The position numbers and the translations under genes are program-made. Below, piece after piece: positions 1-11,408 of a stretch of 64,000 nt of DNA. The stretch spans positions 7,194,501 through 7,258,500 of the forward strand of contig JAGTTD010000001.1 in assembly GCA_018398585.1 (NCBI GenBank), in the 5' to 3' direction. This DNA comes from Simmondsia chinensis. Taxonomy: Eukaryota > Streptophyta > Magnoliopsida > Caryophyllales > Simmondsiaceae. The notes below the pieces were generated by a model, which saw nothing but the letters and a program-made list of their open reading frames with translations, made no database searches and was not told the DNA's origin. Each line of letters opens with the position of its first letter. The stretch's first letter is position 1.

Positions 1-1185
1 GGAAGGTTGAATCCGGGTAGGAATGGGAGTCTGAACAGGTTTAGCTTCAAGCGTGTCATGTTTGCCCAAACGTTTGAGGGTGTATTTATGTTGTGAAAGA
101 AAAAAACCATGTCGGGAGCAATGCGCTTTGACACCAAGAAAGTAGTGAAGCGGGCCAAGGTCCTTCATGGCAAACTGAGTGGATAAAGAGGCAATGAACT
201 TGGTGAGGAGATCCGGGTGCGAGCTAGTTAGGATGATGTCATCCACATATAACAGAAGACACACAATGCTGGTAGGCAAGCGATGAATGAAAAGAGAGGG
301 ATCGGCCTTACTACAATAGATACCAAGACTGTAGAGGAACGAACTAACCCTATGAAACCAAGTCCGAGGTGCCTATTTCAGGCCATATAGGGCCTTACGC
401 AGACAGCAAACATGCGTAGGAAATTTGGGATGTACAAAACCAGGCAGTTGTCGCATGTATACCTCCTCATTTAGAAAACCATGTAAAAACGCATTTTTAA
501 CATCAAGTTGGCCAATGGACTAGGAATTGGTTACAGCCAGTGCAAGAATGAACCTGATGGTGGTTGGTTTGACAACCGAGCTAAAAGTTTCAAAATAATC
601 AAGGCCTTCATTTTGGTAAAAGCCCTGGGCAACCATACGAGCCTTGAAACGATCAATAGAGCCATCAGGTTTACACTTAACTTTATATTTCCAAGTGCTC
701 CCAACAACATTTTGAGTGGGGGAAGGAGGAACAAGTTGCCAAGTCTGATTTAAGAGAAGGGCATTAAATTCCTCAGTCATGGCCTCCTGCCACTGAGGGT
801 TTTTAGCAGCCTGTGAAAAATAGGTGGGTTCCTGGATGACTACAACAGAGTTGGAGGAAAGGATGTGCTTAGACTTACGAATGCCATCATTGAGACAGGT
901 GCGCATAGGGTGACCCTCGGGTGCTGGAGGGGAAGCCATGGGAGCCAGGGTCGAAGCCATGTTCGTGGGCAACTCAGCCGGGACCAAAGCCACAGTCGAG
1001 GCCGGCCAAGGCACAGTGGTGGGTGTCAAGGACGCCTGTGCCACCGGAACCGTGACCAAGGGGAACAAGGGTGCATGGGTGTGCGTAGCAGGAACACTCG
1101 GTGAGGACACTCGGGTCACCGGTGCTGCACCCAAGGGCGCCGCGGGTGGGGCACCCAACGGTGGGTCCCTGCGCAAGTAGGGCAT
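1..1185 (-). pseudogene. Copia-A reverse transcriptase (RVT_2 type), interrupted
   Basis: The minus-strand translation of 520-1185 carries the start of a copia RT: an EPTYFSQA-like lead-in, an EFNALLLNQTWQLVP motif, then VGSTWKYKVK and KARMVAQGF. The frame hits a TAG after AVTNS, then resumes with the [11 protein letters not shown] motif. A second stop falls in the YGLK(stop)APRTW motif. The catalytic YVDDIIL motif is still readable at about 236-256, followed by FAMKDLGPLHYFLG. In an intact element this enzyme copies the element RNA into DNA. Two nonsense mutations make this copy dead, although the YVDD aspartates survive. Confidence 0.88.
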
Positions 1186-1296
1186 GAGGGGTAGGGGAAG
1201 AGGGACCTAAATACCCAAGGGCGCCGCGGGTGGGTCCCCCAACGGTGGGTCCCTGCGCAAGTCGGGCATGAGGGGTAGGGGAAGAGGGACCTAAAT
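1129..1296. repeat. 84-bp tandem duplication inside Copia-A RT linker
   Basis: The stretch 1129-1212 is repeated head to tail at 1213-1296 with about three base differences. The period is 84, a multiple of three, so the duplication would not by itself shift the polyprotein frame. It lies in the low-complexity, G/C-rich linker between integrase and RT, a region that is variable among copia elements. The few differences suggest the duplication is younger than the inactivation of the element, but this is inference. Confidence 0.9.
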
Positions 1297-1428
1297 AATA
1301 GAATTAATGGACGGCGCAGTGTTACTAGAGACTAGGTCCAGTTATGGAAAAATGTGCTCAACAAAGAAAACATGACGACTAACATGTACACGACCCGTAG
1401 CAGGATTTAAACTGTAATAGCCCTTATA

Positions 1429-2408
1429 TCACGCAGCATACCCAAGAAACCCGTTGGGGATGGAGCGCGGGGCTAATTTATGGGTGGTACGGGCTGTGAT
1501 GTTGGGGTAACATGCACACCCAAAGACCAAAAAAACAGTGTAGTTCGGAGCTTGATTAAAAAGTATTTCAAAAGGAGAAATGTTATGCAAAAGTGGGGTA
1601 GGCAATCGGTTGATTATAAAACACGCAGTACAAACGGCATCGGCCCAAAATTTATATGGTAGTTGTGCTTGAAAAAGAAGGGTCCGTACCATTTCACTTA
1701 AATGTTGATGCTTATGTTCCGCCAGCCCATTTTGTTATGGAGTATCAGGACAGGAAAGACGAAAGCATATGCCAAATTTTCTACAGAGCACGGCCATGGA
1801 TTTGTTATCAAATTCATGACCCCCATCACTTTGAAAACATTTGATAGTGGTGTTAAGCTGATTTTCAACTAGAGTTTTAAAATAAAAAAAATGGAGCACA
1901 CTTCATGTTTTCGTTGCATAGAAAAGAGCCAAGTGAAGCGAGAATAATCATCAATGAAAAGCACATAGTAACATAAATCAGAATTAGACTGAACAGGTGA
2001 TTGCCAAACATCCGAATATATTAATTGCAAAGGTGCAGTAGTAGTATGCATAACACGAGCAAAAAGTAAATGATGTGACTTGCCCAAACAATAGGCCTGA
2101 CAATGTTTAATAGAACTAGAACCTGATCTAGAAAAAATTAAAGAACGACTACATAAAGTATCAAAAACAGAATGACCTAAATGTCCTAAGCGCCGGTGCC
2201 ATAAGTCTGCAGGAGCAGTTTGTGCAACAAGTCCTATGAGGTGAGGTGAGAAGCCATAAAGAGGTCCATTACTAAGTATCATGAGTAGGGGCATCCCCTT
2301 AGCCTTTTCCTTGACACAAAAAGAGGATAAGTCAAATTCAACACTACAGTTGTTGTCACGACATAATTGTTTAATCGAAAGGAGGTTATAAGTAAGTCCA
2401 GGAACCAA
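1429..2408 (-). pseudogene. Copia-A GAG-pre-integrase and integrase remnants
   Basis: Minus-strand 1869-2408 reads through the pre-integrase segment (LTYNLLSIKQLC), the HHCC zinc-binding part (WHRRLGHLGH and a downstream C-X2-C) and into the catalytic core (IYSDVW, LFIDDYSRFTW). After a break the core resumes at 1429-1692 with LLFQAQLPYKFWADAV, INRLPT and VFGCACYP, typical of the copia integrase C-terminal half. The segment between them holds frameshifts. An integrase would insert the cDNA into the host genome; this one is not translatable as a unit. Confidence 0.88.
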
Positions 2409-2446
2409 AAGTACTTTAAAAAGAGTTAAATCGTGTGTGGGAGCAC

Positions 2447-2821
2447 TCAGTTTGAAGTGCCAACATGTGTAACAGGTAATAGAAATCCATTGCCAACCTG
2501 AATAGACTGAAAACTAGAGCAAGGCGAAATATTTTGCAAAATACCTGGGTTTAGTGTCATATGGTTAGAAGCACCAGAGTTGGGGTACCATGTAGGATCA
2601 GCAAAATCTGTTACCGGCATGGTAGACAGTGAGTGGGAGAGGTCAGTATTGACATAGCGGTGTGGGCAAAGGGAGGCCGCATGACCGACTTGATAGCAAA
2701 TCTGACAGATAAGAGGCCCGAGACCAAGGATATCTTCGTGAGGCGAACACGGAGCAAGACTCATGTGGCGGACCCACGATTGTGGTGCTAGCGGTGCTTG
2801 ACCGTAAGGTTGTTGACCCAA
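2447..2821 (-). pseudogene. Copia-A zinc knuckle and aspartic protease with catalytic Asp replaced
   Basis: The reading frame contains a CCHC zinc knuckle (CQICYQVGHAASLC, spacing C-X2-C-X4-H-X4-C), which in gag binds element RNA. It is followed by the protease motif WYPNSGASNHMT. Copia proteases normally have WYPDSGASNH; here the catalytic aspartate codon is AAC (plus-strand complement at 2579-2581), so asparagine replaces it. A G-to-A transition explains the change. With this residue lost the polyprotein could not be processed even if the frame were open. Confidence 0.86.
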
Positions 2822-2833
2822 CCCTGAATTTGG

Positions 2834-3915
2834 TTAACCGTATGTACCACCACGACCTCCTTGACCACCTTGACGGTTAGAGTTACGCCCATGACTCTGG
2901 CGCCCACGCCTACCACGACCCCAATTCTGACCCGAGGTGTCAGGCACGTGTCCCGCGGCAGCAAGGGCGTGCGCAGGTTCATGGAAGCGAGCATGAATGC
3001 GAGACAAAGTAGCTTCTTCATCCAAGAAGGCCGTCATGAGTTGTTCAAACAAGAGATCACGGGACGACTGACGAATAAAGGTGTTAAAAGCATCATACTC
3101 CAGCGAGAGACCAAAAAGAGCATAGTGCATCAATTCTCGATTAGAGACCGGGGAGTTAATGGCAGCCAGGTCATCGGCAATGTTTTGAGTTTAGTGAGGT
3201 AAGTAGTCATAGTTTTGTTATCTTTACGCAAAGTATCCAGTTGGGATCGGAGGTCAAATTCCTTGGCAAAGGAGTGGTCCCTAAAGCGTTTGGCTAGGGC
3301 ATCGCACATAGTGTTGGATGTGGGGTGGAGAATAACATCATTGAGAACTGACCAGGCAAGAGATGCAGAGAGACAAGCCCTAATGCTTTGGTCGACACAA
3401 GACTAGGTTTGAAAATCAGGATTGGAAATAAAGATATCTGTTGGTGTTTGAATTTGAGAGGGAGGACAAGGGAGAGTGCCATCAAAAAAACCCATGAGAC
3501 GATGGGCACATAGTAACACAGAAACTTTTTCTCTCCAGGCTGTATAATCAATAGGGTTTTCTAGTTTGACAGTTACGAGGCTCCTAATAGAGGATGTGGG
3601 AAGTGGATTTACGGGAGGAGCGACCGGCAGGTAAGATGACCCAGGGAGAGGAGTAGGGATACTATATTAAAAGCCAGAGTAACCTTGTTGGAAAGGAGGA
3701 AGGGAGGTACCAATGTTCAACATCAAGAAGTGGGGTCCCGACGTGGGGAAGGCTCGGGCCCAAGGGTGGGCGGTTGCGGAACAGTGGTGCTGGTGGTTTT
3801 GGTGACTTCGGGCATGGGTCATGGGAGGGAGGGAGACCGAGGCTGGGCGAGGGACAACGGGGGGTTGGGATTGGCTGCCATAACTTTGATCAACCGGGAA
3901 TATCACACTATGCAC
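2834..3915 (-). pseudogene. Copia-A gag (UBN2-type) remnant
   Basis: Minus-strand translation shows the plant copia gag pattern: ENPIDYTAW at about 3535-3560, then a helical stretch with LAWSVLNDVI, LAKRFRDHSFAKEFDLRSQL and LFGLSLEYDAFNTF, ending in an R/G/Q-rich tail before the zinc knuckle. A stop at about 3404-3406 and frameshifts break it. The N-terminus is proline-rich and probably began near the ATG complementary to about 3880, but the frame is lost there. Gag forms the virus-like particle that packages element RNA. Confidence 0.8.
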
Positions 3916-4092
3916 CTTGTGTAGTCACCAAAAGGGAGAAAACCCACGTACCGGAGAAGAGAAGGGGAGCAGTGTCAGAGGCAGTGGTGCGGCTCCGTGA
4001 CAGTGGCGGCGCTGGCCAATCTAGGGCGTGAGAGAGGGGACGGCGCCGGTAGGGTTTAGGTTTCTTAATTTTTTTTTTTTAAAGTTAGGTTT

Positions 4093-4104
4093 GTTCTGAT
4101 ACCA
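4093..4104 (-). other. Copia-A primer-binding site (initiator tRNA-Met)
   Basis: On the minus strand the bases directly after the LTR read TGGTATCAGAAC, complementary to the 3' end of plant initiator tRNA-Met with one difference from the usual TGGTATCAGAGC. This fixes the LTR boundary at 4105 and the minus-strand orientation. Confidence 0.85.
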
Positions 4105-4217
4105 TGTGAGAGAATAGTTTAGGGAAGCATATTCAATATGGTTGCTGAGGCACATATATGTAATAATAAGAATACAAAATATACAGATAAATACAGATCA
4201 GGGATATTATCCTAACA
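4105..4217 (-). repeat. Copia-A 5' LTR (short)
   Basis: On the minus strand this runs from TGTTAGGATAATATCC to CTATTCTCTCACA, with TG and CA ends, and abuts the primer site. A 16-bp motif (gatattatcctaa) recurs three times at 4202-4246, so the true start could be as far right as about 4247. The partner LTR is outside the window, so the length cannot be confirmed. Confidence 0.7.
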
Positions 4218-4580
4218 GATATTATCCTAAGGGATATTATTCTAATATGTGTAATCCGATGTAGTAAATCTAAAATCTGTTTGAAGCATATTTTTTGTGT
4301 TTGACTTAAGTCTTGTTTTCATTCATCTATAGAATCCAAATTTAAGTAATTTATATAAACCGCCCAACGAAATATTGAGTTGGTGAAATCCAAAAGGTGT
4401 GCATGTAGTATCCCCTGGTAAAAACAGGCACCCACGCGGCTTAATTAATAACCATTAGGGAAAATAAAAAACCAAATATAACGGAATAAACATCACCTAG
4501 TGGTGTCAATTGGGATATTGAAATGGATTGCAAATAAAATTTCCATGAATGTCTTTAAGACAAAAAAGGAAAAATGCAAT

Positions 4581-5340
4581 TTTGACCAGAAAACAACTCC
4601 GACCATATCAGCCCTCCAATTACAATACAAACATTTGTGTGAGACACATATAAAATGTAACGATTATTTCAATACCTTGTTTATAATTGTCATTCAAAAT
4701 TTCTGATTTGATTTTTGTTATAAAACCATTTCTCCGCCACTGCACGTAAGTGATGAGTTCAGCCATCCAGTTCCATGTCTTGTTTATTTTATGAAGTTAT
4801 TAATTTTTGAATTTTTTGTAAAAGAAAATTATTTTTATGTATGATTCGTATTTAATTATTATTAATTTTAGTTTTTATTATTTTATTTGAGGTTTTTTTG
4901 AAGTTTTGAAGTTTTTTTTTATAGAAAATTAAAGGACATATGAAACAATATGAAAATTTTGTTTCTTTGGTATTTTGACCTAGAAAACAACTCCAACCAT
5001 ATCAACCCTACCATTATAATACAAACATTTATGTGAGACGCATATAAAATGTAATGATTATTTCAATACCTTATTTATAGTTGTCATTTTAAATTTCTGA
5101 ATTGATTTATATTATGCAACCATTCCTCAGTTCAGTCATCAAGTTCCATGTCTTATTTATATTTATGCAGTTATTAGCTTTTGAATTTTTGTAAAAAAAA
5201 TTATTTTTATATAAGATTTATATTTTATTATTATTATTATTATTAGTTTTTATTATTTTATTTTACATATTTTTGAAGTTTTGAATTTTTTTAATAGAAA
5301 ATTAAACGATATATGAAAGGATATGAAAAATTTATTCTTT
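4581..5340. repeat. Diverged tandem duplication, about 393-bp period
   Basis: The sequence from 4581 (tttgacc, then aaaacaactcc) is repeated from 4974 with the same order of landmarks: accatatca, aatacaaacattt, gtgagac, ttccatgtctt, gaagttttgaa, tagaaaattaa. The copies differ by many substitutions and small gaps, so the duplication is old. Confidence 0.82.
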
Positions 5341-5409
5341 TTGGTATTTTTTATTATTTTATTTTATCTTTTTGTATTTTATTTTATGTATTTATCTATG
5401 AAATAATAT

Positions 5410-5820
5410 GAAAAGTTTTTTTTTTTTTGGTATTTCTTTCATTGAATTAATGGATATGAATAGTTTTTTGCCTCAGATGAAGTGTCGAGTTTTTTGCAAG
5501 AAAATTAATTTTTGGATTTTTGAAAAGAAAATTAATTATTTCATTACTTTTTGGGAATTTTTATTTTTATATTTTATTTTATTTTATGCATTTATGTATG
5601 AAAGGATATGAAAAGTTTTTTTTTTTTTTTCATTGAGTTAAATAATGTGAATAGTTTTTAACCCTAGATAGAGTGGTCAAATTTTTTAAAAGAAAATTAA
5701 TTTTATGTATTCATGAATTTTTAAAAGTAAATTAATTATTTTAATACTTTCTTGGTACTTTATTATTAGTTTTTATTTTATGTTGTTTATATTTTATTTT
5801 ATGTATTATGTAAGGAAGGA
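5410..5820. repeat. Second diverged tandem duplication, about 200-bp period
   Basis: Units starting at 5410 and 5610 both run gaaaag, T-tract, cattga, taaat/taatg, gaatagttttt, then agaaaattaatt and tattttattttatgca/gta. A partial third unit begins near 5825. The pattern suggests slippage or unequal exchange in AT-rich DNA. Confidence 0.7.
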
Positions 5821-8254
5821 TATTGAAAAAAAAAAAAAAATTGTATTTTTTTATTGAATTAATGAATGCACGATTAGATTTAGGTTGATTTTGGAAAAAC
5901 TAAAGGTAAAGATTTTTTGTATTTATTGTAGGTTATTTTTAATGTAGTTTTTATGATTTCTCCTCCTAATAAAAAAAATTAGTATGTAACATATAATATA
6001 TATAATTATTAATTAATATAAATTATTGGAGCTACTAATAATAATTTTATTATTATCAACAATATATTTTAGATGGCTTCAAATGCCAAAATTGAATAAA
6101 ATTCAGCTTAAGCACATTTTTTTCCTTTGTTGTGAAAGTTAAAGAATTACAACTTTGGAATATAAAGATTTGAGTTTAGTGTGTTTTGACGGATGGGGGA
6201 ACTTCTCCATAATAAGAAGACAATATTATGTGATATTATTTTAGTACAAAAAAATTAATAAAATATTATTATATTATACTATTATATATTAGTATTATCT
6301 TATATATGTATGAAAATACTATGAATTGATCGCACTTAAATATTTAAATATATGCTTTCATACTCATGATCACAAACCTAATAAATGAAACTGGACAACT
6401 GTGAGTCTACTAATTTAAATAAATGGTATGTATTGTAAAACAAATTATGCACTCTATACATCAAAATATCACATTACATATAGAATAACATACATAGCAT
6501 AAAAAACGTTTCACTACACGCCCAAGAAATGTGAGAAAAATATAATTTTAAAGCTAGTTAGATGATGACAAAATAAGTTCTTTGCTTTGATATAAGAAAT
6601 GACAACTTTACACTTAGATATAAGAAAGATTACTTTGACAATAACTAAGTTTTTTGCTTGATGCTATAATATCGTTTCTCTGGTTGGGAATGACATATCT
6701 AAATCCCATATAGCAAAACCTGGGCAGCACTGATCCTTGTGGTTATAGTTTGAACTTGTTGCATGCGGCGGATGGCCCAACGATTGGGTATTAGGAGTAG
6801 TTTTTCCTTGTAAATACCGTGCATTTAAATATTGGCTACCATTTTGCAACCCCACCGGTATTGTTTATTACCTTTGTTCATACGTTCGCAATGTCTGACT
6901 TTTAATTTTTTTGGATAAATGAGAAAAAAATATATATTATAAAAGGATAAACACTCAAATACCTTTAAGCATCAGTGAATATCTACGTGATTTGAAAATG
7001 GCCCTGGTATATGTGATTGTAATGTCAAGATAGCATTGATTTGCAATGTGTTCTTATGCTTTTATAATCTTTTTTTGGACACTTTATTGTATTGAATTAG
7101 TGGATTTGAAAAGACATTAAATCCACTTCTTTTTTTATTTTCTATTTTCTTTTGAAGTAGAAGTGGAAATTTGAAAAGACCATGTATGAGAAGACACAAT
7201 TTGGAGGATAAAGTGATTTTAGGGGAGGGGAAACTTAGGATTAATAGATAAAGATAGCTATAAATGAAGTTTTTATATACTTTAATTGTGATGGAGTAAT
7301 AATAGGATTTTTTTTTTTTTTTTTAACATTTGTAATAATAGGATATGGTGTTTGTGACTAAAATACAAATTTTATATATGTTATGTATCATTATTTATGT
7401 ACAAAAATGACATATTTTGAAAATTAATTTATAATAAATATAATCATATATATTAAGAATTTTTTTGATATATTATGTTAATTACTATAATATTAGCATA
7501 AAGAAATGCGACAAATTTTACCTTTGTGTATTAATTTATATGTAAATTATAGTTTATATATTTGAATATATTATTTAATATGAGTATATAAAATTCTAAA
7601 ATTTTGTGCTTTCTAATATTCATCCGTTATTTATGTTATGGTATGAATATTTTTATTTAATTTGTTTTATTTTAAATATCGAAGAGACTAAGACCTGTAT
7701 TTTTTTTTATTACAAAGAAAGGGATTTGGAAAGGTGAATTCAGCAATAAAACACTGGTAGAGTAGAAATTTTCTGTGCTATGCACAAACGGTTTTACCCT
7801 TTTAATAACTGCCTTTTATTTTAGTTTCATATAATGACACCAAGTGAATTAATATTTCAAAATTATAATGTATTCTTTTATTGTAATAGTTAAAATATTA
7901 TATTCTATTTTAAAAATATTTAAACAATTTTTTCAGTTACGCTATATCATCAATTAAACTTCCGTAATACTATTTTATTGCATAATCAAGATTTGAACAA
8001 TGCATGAAATCATTTTGAAATATTCAATATATAGGTAGTTGCCATGTTTGTTTGTAAATTATCATCTTAGTCCAATTTTTTGGATTTCCTATTTACATGT
8101 ATTTTATGCTCCACTATCTTAGGCTAGAATCTTGCTTTCCTTCATCGTGTTCATAATGTTGTTAATGGAAAAATATTCAATTAGGCCATTATTCCCGTAA
8201 TTTTACACTTAATGTACATGTAAAAACTATATCTGTACATCCTGCGCAAAGCAT

Positions 8255-8267
8255 ACCCGAACCTCTT
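8255..8267. repeat. Left copy of the 13-bp TSD of the outermost LINE
   Basis: acccgaacctctt here is repeated exactly at 19371-19383. The left copy is followed by a poly-T tract, the antisense of a LINE poly-A tail. The two copies bracket the whole nested stack. Confidence 0.85.
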
Positions 8268-8661
8268 TTTTTTTTTTTTTTTTGATAATTATCGGCAAAG
8301 CCGTAGTACATACTGGGCCTCGACAAGGCGAAACCTCAACCATCCCTTAGCCAGAGATGGGTACAAAAATCAGATCAAAACGGGAAAAATCAGACACCAA
8401 AAAACAAACGGGATAATATCACACAAACCGGAGAGGACCAAAAGCTAGCAAGGCACCGGTTGAAACCGAAGTAAGCACACACACAGCCACACTTACCAGA
8501 CACAGACGAACAACCTCAAGAGGTTGGAGAACAGGAAAGGAATTCCCCCCTCCCCTGCATTGCAAGCAAGGCAGCAGATATGGGATCGGACAGGGAGGGT
8601 ACCGAGCCTACAGCACACGGAAGGGGAAGAAAAACCTAGGTTGACCGGTGAAGTCAGGATT
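8268..8661 (-). mobile_element. 3' tail of a 5'-truncated poly-A LINE (left part)
   Basis: A T run at 8266-8283 is followed by about 380 bp without a long ORF, ending where the Copia-B LTR begins at 8662. The missing 5' bit of the LINE reappears at 19335-19370, just before the matching TSD. The sequence next to the poly-A (GGTTTCGCCTTGTCGAGGCC on the minus strand) resembles the tail at 54960-55050, so both may belong to one family. The coding region was probably lost by 5' truncation at insertion. Confidence 0.75.
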
Positions 8662-9415
8662 TGTTAGAACAAATTGTCGAAATACTTCCAAAATACTTGC
8701 AGCCCAGTAACCGAGAGATCTCAGGTGTTGGGGCCGTGTAATCACTTTCCTTAAGGTTTATTTCGCTATACGAAATATCCTCGGGGATCCAACAACAACC
8801 AAAAATAAAGTGAGAATGTGTAAGGGGAGAGAAAGATCGAGATATGGAGAGATTGGTATTTTGGCTCAAGAACACAACATAAGAACACTTGAATGTAAAG
8901 ATCTTTCAATCTTGTTTTTCCCTTGTGTTTTTCATCCAATAAATTAAACCATCAAAGTGTGAAGATATATATATGTATACATGTAAAGAGGCGTCCCAAA
9001 ACGAAGAGCCAAAATTGAAATAAAGAACCGGGAAAAAATCGCGCAGACAAACCGTCAAAACAAACCTGTGTGTCAAAGCTATGTGTCGACACACGGTTCG
9101 ACACACAGAGTTACTGTGGATCTGTGTGTCGACACACACTTTCTATGTGTCGACACACATACTTCTTCCGTGCGCTTCTGTAAATGGCGCTGTGTCGACA
9201 CACGGGCCATGTGTGTCGACACACAGCTGTTTCCCCATTGTTATGTAGGATTGTGTGTCGACACACATGGCCCATGTGTATACACACATCCCTAACAAGC
9301 TCTAAACATTCAAAACAAGTATCGGGACAATCTCAAACACATCTTATACATACATAAATAACATTTAACATATACATACGTATTATACAACACATATTTT
9401 AAAAATACACCAATA
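8662..9415 (-). repeat. Copia-B 3' LTR
   Basis: On the minus strand the LTR begins after a G-rich polypurine tract (complement of aatcccccgcc, 9414-9424) and ends in TTCTAACA at 8662. Its first 32 bases match 19303-19334, the surviving start of the 5' LTR (which begins TGTTGGTG; here it is TATTGGTG, a G-to-A change). U3 carries the TGTCGACA palindrome cluster, then a TATA-like tract at about 8965-8985. Confidence 0.8.
9068..9290. promoter_or_regulatory. Cluster of TGTGTCGACACA palindromes in the Copia-B U3 region
   Basis: Six exact copies of the palindrome tgtcgaca (usually within gtgtgtcgacacac) occur in about 220 bp, with decayed relatives such as ttcgacacac (9098) and gtgtatacacac (9277). 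On the element strand they lie upstream of an AT-rich TATA-like stretch. Spacing is irregular and the spacers differ, so this is a homotypic motif cluster and not a simple tandem repeat. No protein is known to me to bind it; TGTC is also the core of auxin-response-factor sites, which is only a suggestion. Confidence 0.7.
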
Positions 9416-10007
9416 ATCCCCCGCCATTTTCAAAATACAACCAATCTCAAAATGGCATCTCGGTTAAAGGAGGCCTTATTGAGGGTGTCTCACGATTGAA
9501 CCCCCAGGTAGTGAGAAGACCATACAGTTAATTGGATCGAAAATGGTAGACCAAGCTTTGAACTGTACAACCCATTTGGCTAATCGACTATCCACGCACA
9601 AGGCGTACTCCCCGTACACACCCTACAACTCCCAGATCGACACATTTGTGGCCTTGTGTCCTGTACCCTTCGTGAGTGTTTCAAGGCCAAACCCTTGTCA
9701 AAAATCACCCCTTTGAAGCGGCCAAACTTCAACATGCACTAAGGCGGACCTCATTGATCATGTCCCTGCAACGCGACATTCAATAAGTTCTAGAAACAGG
9801 TCCATTAAGAGCTTTTGCTCATCCTTTTAGAATATCTGACGCAGGTATCAAGCACTTCACACTCGGGATGGAAATATTCTCATTTAGTGCTTGCAGTCAC
9901 ACATATGACAAGTCTCTCTCATTGAACCCGAGACCTAGCTTTATACTAGGTTTTGAGTTGAGGGCCTATCATGGGCGACTAAATATGTCAGGTTTCAACC
10001 CCATCCC
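9416..10007 (-). other. Copia-B 3' untranslated region between pol and LTR
   Basis: About 590 bp between the end of the RNase H frame and the 3' LTR. Minus-strand frames are full of stops. The right-hand limit is the stop after VLRTN at about 10008-10010 and the left-hand limit the polypurine tract. Confidence 0.6.
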
Positions 10008-10712
10008 TTAATTTGTTCTCAGAACCAAGTCTCTAGCCAGGTCTTTAGTGAACGGATCTGCTAGATTCTGACTGGTTCTCACGAAGTCTACAGTGATAGC
10101 ACCTTCCCGTATAAGGTGTCTCACCATACTATGTTTTACACCAATGTGTCTGGACTTCCCATTATACACCTCACTGTGCGCTCTAGAAAGCGTAGCCTAA
10201 CTATCACAATGAATAGAAATCTGTGAGATCGGCTTCGGTCACAAAGGTATCTCATACAAGAGATCCTTTAACCACTCGACTTCTTTAGCCGCAGATGCGA
10301 GAGCTATAAACTCCTCCGCCACTCTAGAATCAGATATGCAAGTTTGTTTCTTGGAACCCCAAGAAACTGCACCCCCACCAAACAGGAATACCCATCCACT
10401 CATGGATGTATGATCCTTCACATCAGAGATCGAACTTGCATCAGTGTACCCCTCTAAAATAGGAGGATACCCAACATACGTGAGACCATAATCCATAGTC
10501 TTCTTTAGGTACTTCAGTACCTGGTGCACTGCATCCCAGTGCAACTTGCTGGGATTGCTGGTGTATCTACTCAGCTTTCCAACAGCAAAGGCGATAGCAG
10601 GCCTTGTGCATGTCGTGGCATACATAAGACAGCCAATTTCTAGTGCGTACTCCAGTTGTGCCACTGGAGCACCTCCATTCGGTACTAATTTCACACTAGG
10701 ATCCATTGGTAT
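10008..10712 (-). pseudogene. Copia-B RNase H and end of RT
   Basis: Minus-strand 10239-10706 reads VAQLEYALEIGCLMYATTCTRPAIAFAVGKLSRY, then GYTDASSISD, MSGWVFLFGGGAVSW and EFIALASAAKEVEWL, the usual copia RNase H region that degrades the RNA strand of the RNA:DNA hybrid. After a stop at about 10198-10200 the C-terminal part (RHIGVKHSMVRHLI, DPFTKDL) is readable. The upstream side joins the RT at 13804 once Copia-C is removed. Confidence 0.88.
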
Positions 10713-11333
10713 TGAAAAGAAAACTTAAACAAATCTAGTATGCTAAGATACCAATTTGTGAAGGAAACTTAATGCGGAAGCGTAAACCCTGATAACTTGA
10801 TTCGATTCAAATAATATGACTCTCGCAAAACGAGAAGTAAAAAAATATGGCGAAAGAAAGAACAAAACAAGAACACACAATATTTACGTGGAAACCCTTC
10901 TACAATCGAGAGGGGAGAAAACTATGGGAGGAGATGAAAATTCTTTATTAACTGAACGGAACAATTACAACCACACTTCCCAGAACAAGATATATGGAAG
11001 AATTACAATCACTCCCTCTGAACTCTCGTAGCACTCGAATATCTTGGAGGAATTACGAAATCACCTCTTTTTCTTAATGGTTGCTCACCTCACTTTGATT
11101 GGATCAGAATGGGAGAAACCTCTCACGCCAAATACCGAAACCCTAAACCCTTATTTATAGAAAATAATTAGGGCCGGCGGAAAACGACTCCCGATCGATC
11201 GGCCCCTTAACGGCCAAAAATTCGAATCCTTTCCTTAAATCACCCGATCGATCGGCTTTCCCTCCCGATCGATCGATGACCCCACGGAAGCCCCAATAAA
11301 AATAAAACAAGTAATTTGAGACATAACCTAACA
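10713..11333 (-). repeat. Copia-C 3' LTR (621 bp)
   Basis: TG...CA ends, matching 13164-13803 throughout. It carries three cgatcgatc palindromes at about 11193-11277 upstream (element sense) of an intact TATA box, CTATAAATAA, at 11151-11160. Compared with the other LTR it lacks 19 bp, one palindrome-bearing unit. Confidence 0.9.
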
Positions 11334-11408
11334 AATCTCAACCTTGGCTCAAATTATATACATAAAAGAATTTCCTCCACCTTCTCCATAAAACCCCCAC
11401 ACACGGGG

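Larger units (their letters stand above)
1..4217 (-). mobile_element. Copia-A: decayed Ty1/copia LTR retrotransposon, 3' part beyond window edge
   Basis: Read on the minus strand the order is LTR, tRNA-Met primer site, gag, zinc knuckle, protease, integrase, reverse transcriptase, which is the Ty1/copia order. The RNase H and 3' LTR would lie before position 1. The reading frame is broken many times (for example stops inside the RT near 514-519 and 373), so the copy cannot make its polyprotein. The right end is marked by a primer-binding site next to an LTR beginning TG on the plus strand. The short LTR (about 113 bp) is unusual but the boundaries are consistent. Confidence 0.9.
4218..8254. 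other. AT-rich intergenic DNA without recognisable genes
   Basis: Very A/T-rich sequence with long T runs. I see no coding region, RNA gene or complete element. It holds two sets of old tandem duplications (4581-5340 and 5410-5820). A less AT-rich island at about 6660-6860 gives a 63-residue minus-strand reading that I do not recognise. Confidence 0.75.

Noticed and set aside
6664..6855. 63-residue minus-strand ORF in a less AT-rich island
   Set aside because: No motif and no neighbouring element parts; could be a decayed fragment but cannot be supported.
9068..9295. CRISPR-like array of the TGTGTCGACACAC motif
   Set aside because: The repeated word is only 8-14 bp, spacers are irregular, and it lies in the U3 of a plant LTR; no cas genes and not a prokaryotic sequence.
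8654..9295. Several short ORFs over the Copia-B LTR
   Set aside because: They are repeated CVDT-type translations of the palindrome cluster and LTR sequence with no coding support.
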